Of a stretch of DNA of 64,000 bases, positions 26,322 through 37,383 are shown one piece after another. The stretch's first letter is position 1; every line of letters starts with the position of its first letter. This stretch comes from Balanoglossus misakiensis (lineage: Eukaryota; Hemichordata). The notes below the pieces were generated by a model. It searched no databases. It saw only the letters and a list, made by a program, of their open reading frames with translations, and had not been told where the DNA came from. The stretch spans positions 992,001-1,056,000 of the forward strand of contig CM082590.2 of assembly GCA_040954595.2 (NCBI GenBank), read 5' to 3'. The translations under genes were made by a program, and so were the position numbers.

Positions 26322-27367
26322 TTAAGACCATCCATAGTACTGAGGTTTCTTGCGCAGCCTTGTTGATTTCCTCATAAACTGTGGTACATGATCATCTATC
26401 ATAGCATCAGCAGTCGACTCGTCTTCTGCAGGCTGCACGACACTGCTCTCATCTACATCAGAGACATCAGATTCCACCATGGCAACATCAAGAGAATTTT
26501 CTGTCATCCTGAGTTCCATCTGAGGGCCTTCTGATAGTCTGGTTTCACTCTGGTCATGGCTCGGCGTGTCTGCACTGCAAGATGATGGCTCATATACACC
26601 TTCAGCATCAGGCACCAACACTGGGCTCACTTCATGTGATTTTGGTGGGGTATGAATACTAGTCTTGTGTAAAACGTCACCGTTGTTGCCTTTTCTACAG
26701 CCTTCCTCTCTCCGGAGAGGTGTTGCTTCAGGCACGGCACGTGGAACAAACGCTGGTGTGTAGGGGTTGAGACCAAGCACGAACTCGTTATCATCTTCTT
26801 CACAACTGTCATCGCTCTCGAATTCAGTCTTCATCTGGTCACTGGTCTTGCGCAAAACTGTCGACCTGGTTCGATGTTTACGCTCAACCGGTGAAGTCGG
26901 GCTCTTCGGCTCTTTCTTCTCTACTTTCGAGTGATATGGCAACAGCAAATTGCGATGCAATATTCTCTGTCTCCCTTTACCAGACACTGGCTTTATAATG
27001 TACACTGGCACGTCTGAATCCAGTTTCCGTACAACTGTATAGGGCTCTTCTTCCCATCTGTCCGCTATCTTTGTCTTTCCTCTGAGGTTGACATTCCTTA
27101 CAAGCACTCTATCGCCGATTTCCAATACAGCGCCTCGCACCCTCTGATCGTAGCGCTGCTTGTTGTCTGCTGCTCTCTTCTCAGCATGCTTGGACGCAAC
27201 ATCATACGCATACTGCAAACGCTTCCGGAGTGTATCGGTAAACTCCTCATGTGTCGCTGGGCAGGTGTCATCTGGTTGCAGACCGAGATGCACGTCCATC
27301 GGTAGTTTCGGATGCCGTCCAAACATGAGTAGGGTGAGTAACCCGTACTGTCGTTTCTCGTACAGTT
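26322..27367 (-). pseudogene. Gypsy integrase C-terminal part
   Basis: Continues the integrase beyond the hAT insertion. The frame from 27326 encodes the alpha-helical and C-terminal part (LMFGRHPKLPMDVHLG..., then a GDRVLVRN-type segment and 'ILHRNLLLPYH'), followed by a long acidic, Ser/Thr-rich tail ending in RKKPQYYGW. The first ~13 residues after the hAT lie in another frame, so a single-base indel near 27330 separates them. Integration function is lost in this copy. Confidence 0.85.
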
Positions 27368-27736
27368 ATATGCAGGGCTCGAAATTAGCGGTAGTCCCGC
27401 GTCCACAGACTACCAACTTTTCCCTGGGGCTAACAAAATCTGCGTAATGGTAGCCCCCGCGGACTACCAAAACTTTGCGTGTGCGATCGACGCGATGTTG
27501 ATCGCTTTGACCTGATCAACGCTCACACGCGTACACGGCCCGTGACATTGTTATGCAAATTAAAATCCACAGTGCGTACGCGTGCAGGAGAATGTTTGAT
27601 ACAAACTTTCAATAAAAGTATCAATATTTCATCAAAATTTGATTACAATGTATCAATCGAAAAAATTTAAATCGCGACCCTAGGCCCTACTAAACGGACA
27701 AATTTACTCAACGGACTTATATCTCTAAATGTAAAT

Positions 27737-29875
27737 ATGAGTATCGTAAATTATTTCCGACGACAAGTGCCACGCGATGAACCATCATCATCTAGCGACA
27801 ACCCCCCTGTCAACGAACCTGTCAACGAACCGACAAAGCCTGTTCGAGTTAGAAAATTTCAACGATCGTGGATGATCAGCAGGGAAGGTTGGTTAGAATA
27901 CCGGGCTGAGAAAAATGCCATGTTCTGCAAGATATGTCGGACTGGTACGTCGGCGTTTTCTAGTGAAATGGGTTGCAGTAATCTGCGAATTGAGTCACTA
28001 CGAAAACATGAAGCTAGTGCTCATCATCGAAGGGCAGTCGCAAAAAAAGTCATTGAAGAAAGTTCAAATCCGCGCCCAATTGTCTCGTGTGTTTTGAACA
28101 TTGATCGTTCACAGTATGAGCGACTGGAAACTCTTTTCCGTACTGCGTATTACGTCGCTAAACATGAAAAACTTTTCTCTGATTTCGAAGATCTGTGTAT
28201 GCTCCAAGAATGCAACCAAGTCAAAGTAGGTAACACTTATAGGAACGACAAACAGGCCGCAACTTTTATAAGTTTCATCGGAGAGGTAGTGCGTGACCAA
28301 GTGAATGAACTAATCAGAGAAAGTGGGCTGTATTCGGTGTTGATAGACTCCTCAACTGATCGCTCAGTTGTTGAAGAGGAAATAATCTATGTGCGAATTT
28401 TAGTTAATGGTTCTCCTGTTACAAAATTTCTAAGCCACCAAGCAATGCCTCGTGGTACAGCTGCCGCTATAATTGATGCTATCGACAGAGGTTTCCGTGT
28501 AGAAATGGGTATGCGCGAAAATCAGTGGAAAGATAAGCTTGTTGGAATGGCTTCGGACGGCGCTGCCGTAATGGTCGGCATACGACGTGGTGTAATGACA
28601 AATGTTCGTAGAGACGTGCCTCATTTGATAAGTGTGCATTGCACTGCCCATCGTCTTGAACTCTGTCTAAAGACGGCTCTGAAACAGTCCCCAGGCTATT
28701 CGCAAATTGAAGATTTTTTAACGAACATCTTCAAATTTTATAATAATTCGCCACGCAATCTCGCTGCTCTCAGGGAAGCTGGCGTCGCATTCGGTATCGC
28801 GGTATTGAAACCAACGAACGTAACCGGTACTCGTTGGGTTGACCACCACAAACGCGCATTGGAAGCGATTGACCGTGATTGGAGAGCCATCGTTGCCCAC
28901 TTGCAGGATATCGTAACGCCCGGTTCGGATCATACCGAAGACACCAAAATGAAAGGAAGGGGTTTCTTGGAAAAACTCACGCAAATCAATTTCATGCGTA
29001 ACTTGTATATCCAACTTGACATTTATCGTGTTCTAAGCCGTATGTCTCTCTTATTTCAACGTAACGATACATCCGTTGAGAGTGTCAAGTATGCGCTACA
29101 ACAAACAGTCGATAACTTAGAGTTGTTAGCAAGAGAACCCGGCCCGTCAGAAAGACTTTTCGAGGGAACACTTGAACGCGGAGCAACCTTTCATGGCGTA
29201 GACTTACGTGCACCAGCCAGACGTCGCGGGGAACAAATCTTCGGCGCGAACGTGAAAACCGAGCTTATCAACTCGTGCTTACATGAAATAAATGTTCGTT
29301 TCCGCCCATTCACAGAGGATCCAATAGTGGTCGCGGCTAATGTCTTTGACCCCGCTAACTGGCCGCAGAACCCGGAAGAGCTACGAGACTACGGTCGGGA
29401 TGAAGTGTCGGCTTTATCGCAGCACTTCCGCGAGTTGTTACGACAACATACCGATTTTCAGCCTGAGGAAGTTTTAGCCGAATGGACAGGCCTGAAAACC
29501 GTCGTTAGTGCAGTGTTGACTACAAATCCAACTCTGCATTTTCTCGATATTTGGCAACGCGTTTTGATGCAAAACCTCGTGGAGTTTAGCAACGCACTAT
29601 GGCTAGTAAAAATTGTGTTACTGATACCGATCCATACCAGTGAATGTGAAAGGGGGTTTTCTCTCATGGGTCGCATTAAATCAGATTGGCGAGCAGCTCT
29701 AAACACCGCTACGCTCAGTAACCTTATGAGAATTGTCCTTCACGGCGAGGCTTTGGAGGAATACAACCCTGGAAATGCAATACAGCGTTGGTTTAATGCC
29801 GGTGAGCGGAGACGTCGGCCTGAAATTTTACCGTACGGACCACGGCAGCCAGGACATGAACTAAATGAGAACTGA
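27737..29875 (+). CDS. hAT transposase
   Basis: Uninterrupted 712-residue frame starting MSIVNYFRRQ. A BED/TTF-like zinc finger lies at about residues 52-97 (C64-x2-C67, then H91 and H96/97). The RNase H-like catalytic core shows 'LIDSSTD' (D204), 'GMASDGAAVMVG' (D274) and 'HCTAHRLEL' (C302, H305). The C-terminal dimerisation region contains 'SECERGFSLMGRIKSDWR' with the likely catalytic Glu at about 638. Overall it resembles the KIAA1586/ZNF862-like branch of hAT proteins (from memory). No stop, frameshift or intron is visible, so the gene may still be functional. A poly(A) signal lies at 29999-30004. Confidence 0.93.
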   Translation: MSIVNYFRRQVPRDEPSSSSDNPPVNEPVNEPTKPVRVRKFQRSWMISREGWLEYRAEKNAMFCKICRTGTSAFSSEMGCSNLRIESLRKHEASAHHRRAVAKKVIEESSNPRPIVSCVLNIDRSQYERLETLFRTAYYVAKHEKLFSDFEDLCMLQECNQVKVGNTYRNDKQAATFISFIGEVVRDQVNELIRESGLYSVLIDSSTDRSVVEEEIIYVRILVNGSPVTKFLSHQAMPRGTAAAIIDAIDRGFRVEMGMRENQWKDKLVGMASDGAAVMVGIRRGVMTNVRRDVPHLISVHCTAHRLELCLKTALKQSPGYSQIEDFLTNIFKFYNNSPRNLAALREAGVAFGIAVLKPTNVTGTRWVDHHKRALEAIDRDWRAIVAHLQDIVTPGSDHTEDTKMKGRGFLEKLTQINFMRNLYIQLDIYRVLSRMSLLFQRNDTSVESVKYALQQTVDNLELLAREPGPSERLFEGTLERGATFHGVDLRAPARRRGEQIFGANVKTELINSCLHEINVRFRPFTEDPIVVAANVFDPANWPQNPEELRDYGRDEVSALSQHFRELLRQHTDFQPEEVLAEWTGLKTVVSAVLTTNPTLHFLDIWQRVLMQNLVEFSNALWLVKIVLLIPIHTSECERGFSLMGRIKSDWRAALNTATLSNLMRIVLHGEALEEYNPGNAIQRWFNAGERRRRPEILPYGPRQPGHELNEN

Positions 29876-29998
29876 TTGAACTTGGCAACAACGCAAATAG
29901 ACTTGCCACATGTCTGTGGGTTTATTCCTGTTTTCACATAGAAAAAGAAATCTATGTGTTCAATTTATAGTTTGAGTAAAGTGAAAGTCAAGTAATTG

Positions 29999-30004
29999 AA
30001 TAAA
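29999..30004 (+). terminator. Poly(A) signal of the hAT transposase gene
   Basis: AATAAA about 124 bp after the stop codon, inside the element. Confidence 0.5.
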
Positions 30005-30605
30005 ACATAAAAAAAACATTTGATAATTACGATAATAAGTGCTTTTTCATTTTTATTTCTTTCACGAATAAAAGTAAAAAAATGCAAAGAAAAAAATCTT
30101 TTCTGAAGTGTACAAGATGTCCCATGACAGCAGAGAAAAATAGCTAAATTAATGGGAACGCGATTGTACCGTTGTCATTCTGAAATTCATGGCTAATAAC
30201 TGTAGTCTATTTTTAGTCTTGTTATGTCTCCTCCCCTGCTGATCACTGTGGTCGTTGTCATGGCGAATGTAAAAATTTGCATATAACCTCTGCGTATTAA
30301 TAGGTCATCAAACTTTTTGGTGTCGCCCTTGTCTGGACATGTACATGCTATTCTTATACAGGGTATGATCTGCATGCAGCCAGCCAGGTACTAGAAAAAA
30401 AATTCATGAGCACAAGTCAATCATGAAAAAAAATATTTTTATTTTTTTCTTATGAGATTGATGAAAAAAATATCCTTCACAGAAAAAAAATATCACTCTT
30501 AATTGAAAAGGTGTGCGGGCTACCAGACCTTGTCACGGGGCTACCAACTTCAGAAAATGGTAGCCCAAGTGGACTACCAGTGAAAAAAGTTAATTTCGAG
30601 CCCTG

Positions 30606-32417
30606 ATATGCATGCACTAACGGCGCTACATACGACTTCCAATCGCTCTTTTTCTTGTTGTCCAGAGTTCCCAACATCTCCAGCAAGCTACGGTTAAACC
30701 GCTCACACTGGCCGTTGCCCTGCGGGTGGTACGGCGTGGTTCGCGATTTCTCTATTCCGGCAACTTCGCACAGTTCTTTGATCACCCTGGATTCGAAGTT
30801 GTGGCCCTGGTCTGAATGCAACCTACTGGGGAACCCGTAATGCACCATGAAGTTCTCGAACAGATGCCTGGCTGTTGTCTTTGCAGACTGGTTTCTCGTG
30901 GGGATGGCCACCGCGTATCTCGTAAAATGGTCGGTAATCACCAATACATCCTTGATGCCACCTTTCGACTCTTCCAGCGACAAAAAGTCCATGCAGACAA
31001 GCTCCATGGGTTGGCTGGTCTTGATGCTAACTAGCGGTGCTCGTGTCTTCCCACCAGACGGATTCTTTCTCTGTAGACATCTGTCACACGTCTCTATCTT
31101 GACACTAACATCTTGACTCATGTGTGGCCAATAGAACCGTGCACGTAACAGGTCTAGGGTACGCTCTTGTCCCAAGTGTCCTGTCTTGTCATGTACTCCC
31201 GCAAGCGCCGTGTCTCTGTAAGCCTTGGGTAATACAAGCTGGTAGTGTGTCTGTCCATCTACCCCGACACGGCTCCTGTGCAACACACCATCTCTAAAGC
31301 ACAGTCGGTTCCACTCTCTCAAACCGATCTGGACATCTTGGTGTTCTTTCTTCCTCTCTGGAACCGTAGGAAGTACACCTCTGGCTTTCCACATATACAA
31401 TCTGCCGATCTGTGGGTCTTCGTTTTGAAGTCTCTTCCAGTCTGACATCCTCAAGGCTGGTAATGTGGTTTCTCCAGGCCACGGCTCTGGTTCATCAATA
31501 GCGGTAGGTGCTGCTGCGGCTGTAAGGGCAACAGCCTCTACCAATGGTGGACATGTCACTGAATGCCCCTGACACACCGTCCTGAATTCATCAGAAGACA
31601 GTACGACCCTCTCTGCTAGACCGTGCGCCTGAGGTTTTCTCGATAAGCCGTCCGCATCTCCGTTGTGTCTGCCTGGGCGATACGTTAGGCTCAAGTCGTA
31701 GTTGGACAACGCCGCCAACCATCTGTACCCTGTAGCATCCAACTTCGCTGACGTTGTGATGTACGTCAAAGGATTGTTGTCTGTCAGGACCTCCACACGA
31801 TTTCCGTATAAGTACTCGTGGAATTTCTCTGTAATTGCCCACTTCAATGCAAGGAACTCAAGCTTATGAGCAGGGTAGTTTCTCTCACTTTGTGACAAAC
31901 TTCTACTAGCGTAGGCCACATGTCTCTTCACTGTTTTGCCATCAACAACATGCTCCTGATATAGAGCTGCACCTAGGCCCAAAGTGCTGGCGTCCGTGTG
32001 AAGCTCAAAGGGCTTTCCATAATCAGCATACGCCAGGACTGGTGGGTTAGTCAGCCTCTGTATCAAAGTGTCAAATGCCCGCTGACAGTCTTCCGTCCAG
32101 ACAAAGGGTGGCTGTGTCCGCACGCCATCAGTCGGTTTTCTTCCTTTCCTCCTCTTCGCAGGGTGTCCTGCTGTGAGGCGTGTCAGTGGCCTCGCTATGT
32201 TCGCAAATCCCTCTACAAACCTTCGGTAATAGCTGGCAAACCCTAGGAACGATTTCAGCTCATGCACGTTCTTAGGTATGGGCCAAGTCTCCAAAGCTTT
32301 CACCTTCTCTGGATCAGTCTCCACACCGTCTTCGGACACTACGTGTCCTAGGTATCGGACTCTATCACGGAAGAACTGGCACTTTGTGTGCTTTATCTTC
32401 AAATTGTAGCTCTCAAG
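30606..32417 (-). pseudogene. Gypsy RT thumb, RNase H and integrase
   Basis: The frame from 32402 encodes about 599 residues before the hAT end. RT connection 'FLGFASYYRRF' is at about 53-62; RNase H begins with 'LHTDASTLGLGAALYQ' (about 134-149) and includes 'EFLALKWAI' and 'LTDNNPLTY'. The integrase zinc finger has H404, H409, C439, C442; the catalytic triad falls at D472 (CMDF), D531 (HSDQG) and E567 (QCERFNRSLLEML). It is in the same frame as the upstream RT and separated only by the TGA at 32418-32420. Residues after ~599 come from hAT DNA. Confidence 0.92.
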
Positions 32418-33425
32418 TCAGTCCATCACCAACTTCAATCTCTCAAGGTGTTCTTCGAACGTTGACGAGAACACAATGATGTCGTCGAGATACACTAAGC
32501 ATGTCTTCATATTCAACCCGTCCATGCACTGCTCCATAGTGCGTTGGAAGGTAGCTCCCGCATTCTTCAGCCCAAATGGCATGCGACAACACTCGAAGAA
32601 GCCAAGTGGGGTGGTGAATGCCGTCTTCGGTATATCCTCCTCTGACATCGCTATCTGCCAATAGCCACTCTTCAGGTCTATGGAAGAGAACCATTTTGCA
32701 CCGTTAAGCAAGTCTAACGTCTCCTCTATGCGAGGTATGGGATACGCATCCCTGATTGTGCGTGCGTTCAATCTTCGATAGTCCACACACAGCCTCGTAG
32801 ATCCGTCTCTCTTCTGTACAAGGACAATTGGTGCTGCCCAAGGACTGTACGACTTCCTGATAGCACCACTATCCAACATACCCTTCAGTACTCGCTTCAC
32901 CTCGTCGTACATCGCCGGGGGAATGCGGCGATGGCGTTCTCTCATCGGTTGACTATCAGTGAGGGGTATCTTGTGCTTCACAGCAGTACAATGCCCCAAA
33001 TCATCTTCGTGTTTCGAGAACACACTGGACTTGTCATCAAATAGTTGCTGGACGGCACTCATCTGTTGGTCGTTCAGCGCTGATTCCGACATATCGAACT
33101 GAAGATCTCCGCTCGTGATGATCTTCTGTCCTCGAGTGTCAATGTCACAGCCATGCTGTCCTGCTGTTACAACTACGGGCTCTGACTCAATGGCAATCAC
33201 TGTACGTGCAACTCCTAGTGGATCACCGGGCTTCACTACTAAAGTCTTGCAGGTTCTGTTCTGTATCACAATGGGAACCTTGGACTTTTTCCTTCCACAC
33301 GTCATCTCGGCTAAGATTGGTCCGCCTATCCAACCACCAAGTTCGTCCCATCTCCCACTAGGTTCAATGGCTACCACGTACTTGTCACCTGGGGGGGGGG
33401 GGGGCCTGACTTCGCTTTGCCCCAC
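32418..33425 (-). pseudogene. Gypsy reverse transcriptase
   Basis: 335 residues. Palm and fingers motifs: 'SPWAAPIVLVQKRDG' (about 194-208), 'LCVDYRRLN', 'FSSIDLKSGYWQI' (catalytic Asp about 250), 'MPFGLKNAGATFQR', and 'VYLDDIIVFS' with the YLDD box at 312-315. The upstream region (1-120) is the protease-RT linker. It enters from another frame at a run of 14 G (plus strand 33391-33404) and ends at an in-frame TGA, probably a single-base change from Trp since the same frame continues into RNase H. Confidence 0.92.
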
Positions 33426-33592
33426 AGAGTTTCCGCTTGGTTAGGGGGTACTTTCAAAGGGCTGGAAAGTAGAGCACGTACTACTCCCAAATTTCCTTTC
33501 CGTCCGATGAATCTATCTCTGGCCTCCAATCTCTGAAGTGCCTGGCGACCAACTGCAGACATCCTGTGACACTGGACGGCACCCTGTCGCTT

Positions 33593-34368
33593 TTACACTC
33601 CATTGGGTGGGTACTTGTAGAGGCCTAGCAGGTTAGTGCCCACCGTCAATGGCACATTCCTCGAGTAATCCGTATCCGGCACGACTAACATGAGGACAGT
33701 GAACTCCCGTCCATCCCCGAACACTTCCTTCGGGAACGACACACCAACTTCTATGCAGCCAAGGAAGGGTACAGCTTGCCCTCCTGCTCCACGGATCTCT
33801 AGTAACTCTTCAACGGGCTCGATTGGTAAGGACTTCAAGTTCTCATTGTAGAATGATGAGCTCACCATGGTCACTTGCGAACCTGTATCGATCAAGCATC
33901 TACAAGCAATTCCGTCGACAAACGCGTCTGTTTCGTTGGGCTCTCCAACTAATCTATCAGACTTCACGCATCTTGTCGCCATGATCGGTGTAGGTCCAAC
34001 ACCACGACGGCGAGAACGTCTACGATAGGCTGGATGTATCGTCTGAACTTGCACTGACCCAGTCTTCTTTCCTCTTTTCGGTTCAGGGCAACTCTTCGCC
34101 ATGTGTCCCTCTCCGTCACAGTTATAGCACTTCACAGTTTTCTTGTTCGGTGATGTGCACCCTCTAGCAATGTGTCCTTCCTCACCACAGGCGAAACACT
34201 TGGTTGGTTTGGTGGAGGAATCCTGTTTCTTTTGTTGTCGTTTCTCTCCATATAACTTTTCTTTGAGCTTCTGGTTTTCTCTCCGTAACTGTTCAATCTC
34301 ATTTCCTGCAGTTGATCTGCTACGCAGTTCATGTAGTCCATGGGCCAGGACCCGATTTTTCATGAATT
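33593..34368 (-). pseudogene. Gypsy nucleocapsid zinc knuckles and protease
   Basis: About 256 residues. A charged coiled-coil stretch (about 22-47), two CCHC zinc knuckles CFACGEEGHIARGC (56-69) and CYNCDGEGHMAKSC (79-92), and an aspartic protease with 'CLIDTGSQVTMVSS' (DTGS at 159-162) and a later 'GTNLLG' segment. The 5' part of gag is separated from it by the 4.3 kb foldback element; the frame does not obviously rejoin gag, so gag and pol may be frameshifted or an indel is present. Confidence 0.9.
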
Positions 34369-35939
34369 GGTATCAGAAAGATGGACAAAGCCTCATGTGG
34401 TTTTTTGGAAAGGCCTATATCTCTAGATTATAAATTGGGGTGATAGCCCTGCCTATCGAGTAGCTTTCTGCATTTTTTCCCTCAAAAACTAATGTAAGAA
34501 CCTAAAAATTCCCGACCCAAATTTTGGGGGTAGGGGAACTTTAAATTGCTGTATCTCCAGCAAAACTAAAGCCAGAACAGTCATTTACCACTCAAATTGT
34601 GTGTTTTTTAGAACTCTACCAATATAATATATTTTGGTGGTAATTCGTTTTGAATTGAGGTCAATAGAGGTCAAAAGGTCATGAAATTTGGGTCATTCTG
34701 AAAATTTGTAGTATGACTATTTCTTGAACGATAGTTTTGAACTTAAGTCTTTAAATGTCATTCAGAAGATAAAATACTCTCCCAGAATGTATTTCAAACC
34801 AATAAAAAATCTTATTATTCATTTATGACCAGAAAAACACAAATAAGGAGAAACGACAGAAAGACATCCAATTTTCCACTCAGATTTAAGGGTAGGGGAA
34901 ACTTAAGTTCTTGTAACTCCGGCAAAAATAAACCCAGAACAGTCATCTACCACTCAAATTGTGTGTTTTTTAGAACTCTACCAATATAATATATTTTGGT
35001 GGTAATTCGTTTTGAATTGAGGTCAATAGAGGTCAAAAGGTCATGAAATTTGGGTCATTCTGAACATTTGTAGTATGACTATTTCTTGAACGATTTTTTT
35101 GAACTTATAAGTCTTTAAATGTCATTTAGAAGATAAAATACTCTCCCAGAATCTATTTCAAACCAATAAAAAACCCTATTATTCAATTACGATCAGAAAA
35201 ACACAAATACAGAGATACGGAAGAATGGCACAAGACTTCAGACCCTGATATTGGGGTAGGGGAAACTTAAGTAGTTGTAACTCCGGCAAAAATAAAGCCA
35301 GAACAGTCATCTACCTCTCAAATTGTGTGTTTTTTTAGCACTCTAGCGATTGTATATGTATTTGTTGCAATTTTGTTCTGAATTTAGGTCAAAGAGGTCA
35401 AAAGATCACAAGATTTGGGTAATTTCGAAAAATTATGGTACGAACATTTCCCGCATTAATTTTTTAAACCCAAGTCTTCAAATGTCATTTATGAGATAAA
35501 ATACTCTACACCATTTTTTTCCCGAACCAATTGAAGACCTTATTATTCAATTACAATCAGAAAAAAAATTAGTAGAGAAACGGGATAATAACAAACAATT
35601 TCCCACGGATTTTGGGGTAGGTTTGGCCATCTAACAGGTAAGTATACACCCAACTGATCATGCACATATGGTGTTTAGGAGAACGGATGTGCAGATTTGT
35701 GAACCTTTGCATGCTGCTCATGTGCACTGTACTTGTATGATGATTCCTAACAATACTACGAGAAGGCGCCATTATAGCATTGTAGCTCTGATTGTGTATT
35801 ATTGTTGGATACCATTCTACAGTGTACAGGCACAGCAGATGACAAGCCAAGCAAAGGTTCAAAAATCTGCTTATTTTTTTTCCTCAACACAATATGAGCA
35901 TGATTTATTTATATTCAGGTCCAGTATAATAAATAAAAA

Positions 35940-36528
35940 ATGGCAAGCCCATCTTCTATTCCACACAAGAGGGCTCGACGGGATTGTTTTCTCGACTGTC
36001 ATGAATCCGACCATAAAGCAAGCCTCGTTACTCTACAAGATCACGCCTCCTGGATAACTTTGCTGAATACAGCTAACATACAAAAATACAAACCAATTCA
36101 GGACCTCGCCATTGGTTTGGGCGAAGGTGAAATTCCTCAGGTGCAGTACCATCGGAAATGCCGAAGTCTCTTTACGATGAAAAAGGCTCTTGAATCTATC
36201 CTTTCTAAAGAGCAGTCGTCATCAACCGAGGGAACCAATACACTGGAACGTAAAAAAGAGGTCGAGCATACAAGGGTCTCGGTGTGATCACATTTGCCTA
36301 TTTTGCTCCACCACCAAGTACATGAAGGGAAGTAGGACAAGAGCTCCTTTAGTTCGTTGTCAGCAATTGCGTACGGACAACACATTTAGGGAGGCAGCAA
36401 CAAGAAAAATGACAGTAAAATTCGTGCACTTCTCAGTCGTGAGTTGGTTGCTGCTGAGGGTCACTATCTTAGAAAGTGTTATAGGGACTATACAAGGCCT
36501 GATATTCAAGCAGCGTAAGCAGGATTAG
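35940..36528 (+). pseudogene. Foldback-element gene fragment, left arm
   Basis: Two overlapping frames (35940-36287, then 36190-36528) encode pieces of one protein separated by a frameshift. The first begins MASPSSIPHKRARRDC and has 'CHESDH' and 'QYHRKCRSLFT'; the second region has a C-x2-C pair in 'CDHICLFCSTTKYMKG'. This resembles uncharacterised proteins that recur in marine invertebrate repeats (from memory). No catalytic domain seen. Homology with the right-arm copy ends at about 36513. Confidence 0.55.
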
Positions 36529-36699
36529 AGCAGATGTGGTGATGATACTTTCATGTGATTGTTTTTCTGCTGCAAGAAGTTCTTTTCTTACAGCATTGTA
36601 CTTCAGGACAACAGTACCTATATCTAGTGATGACGGATATACAAGCACCCTACCATTTACATCATTCCAAAAAAATCAATGTCCCTTTGAATTCCGTAT

Positions 36700-37383
36700 T
36701 TAGCGTATGCTGCAAGTTTTGTTGGTGGAATTGTTAACCTGTTTAACACCAAGTTGGAGCATTTTGGTAACTAACTTGTTTGATAGATCAGTCAGGGGAA
36801 CTACCTCAGGGTTTGTGAACAAATCATTTCTGATAAAAGAAAATAACTCTTCTTGAGCAATTTGCAGGACATCCTCATAACTAGTATCTTGATCATATTG
36901 ACTTTCATCAACCTCCATATGACTTGAACCTGCTTGAATATCAGGCCTTGTATAGTCCCTATAACACTTTCTATGATAGTGACCCTCACCAGCAACCAAC
37001 TCACGACTGAGAAGTGCACGAATTTTACTGTCATTTTTCTTGTTGCTGCCTCCCTAAATGTGTTGTCCGTACGCAATTGCTGACAACGAACTAAAGGAGC
37101 TCTTGTCCTACTTCCCTTCATGTACTTTGTGGTGGAGCAAAATAGGCAAATGTGATCACACCGAGACCCTTGTATGCTCGACCTCTTTTTTACGTTCCAG
37201 TGTATTGGTTCCCTCAGTTGATGACGACTGCTCTTTAGAAAGGATAGATTCAAGAGCCTTTTTCATCGTAAAGAGACTTCGGCATTTCCGATGGTACTGC
37301 ACCTGAGGAATTTCACCTTCGCCCAAACCAATGGCGAGGTCCTGAATTGGTTTGTATTTTTGTATGTTAGCTGTATTCAGCAA
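36700..37383 (-). pseudogene. Foldback-element gene fragment, right arm
   Basis: Minus-strand mirror of the left-arm fragment, extending about 200 bp further into the loop. Frames 37156-37383, 36801-37253 and 36700-36999 overlap in different phases. The last one carries 'GHYHRKCYRDYTRPD', a second His/Cys motif like the 'YHRKC' upstream, then an acidic segment and 'VVPLTDLSNKLVTKM'. A 78-bp deletion removed the N-terminal codons present in the left arm. Function unknown. Confidence 0.55.

Larger units (their letters stand above)
27373..30605 (+). mobile_element. hAT-type DNA transposon
   Basis: 3233 bp with perfect 15-bp terminal inverted repeats (CAGGGCTCGAAATTA) and a 5-bp direct duplication ATATG on both sides (27368-27372, 30606-30610). 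Most hAT elements make 8-bp duplications; some subgroups make 5-6 bp. Both subterminal regions hold clustered 'ggtagyccc / ggactacca' motifs in both orientations (27391-27470 and 30515-30585), likely transposase binding sites. It carries one intact transposase gene and sits inside the integrase codons of the Gypsy element in the opposite orientation. Confidence 0.93.
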
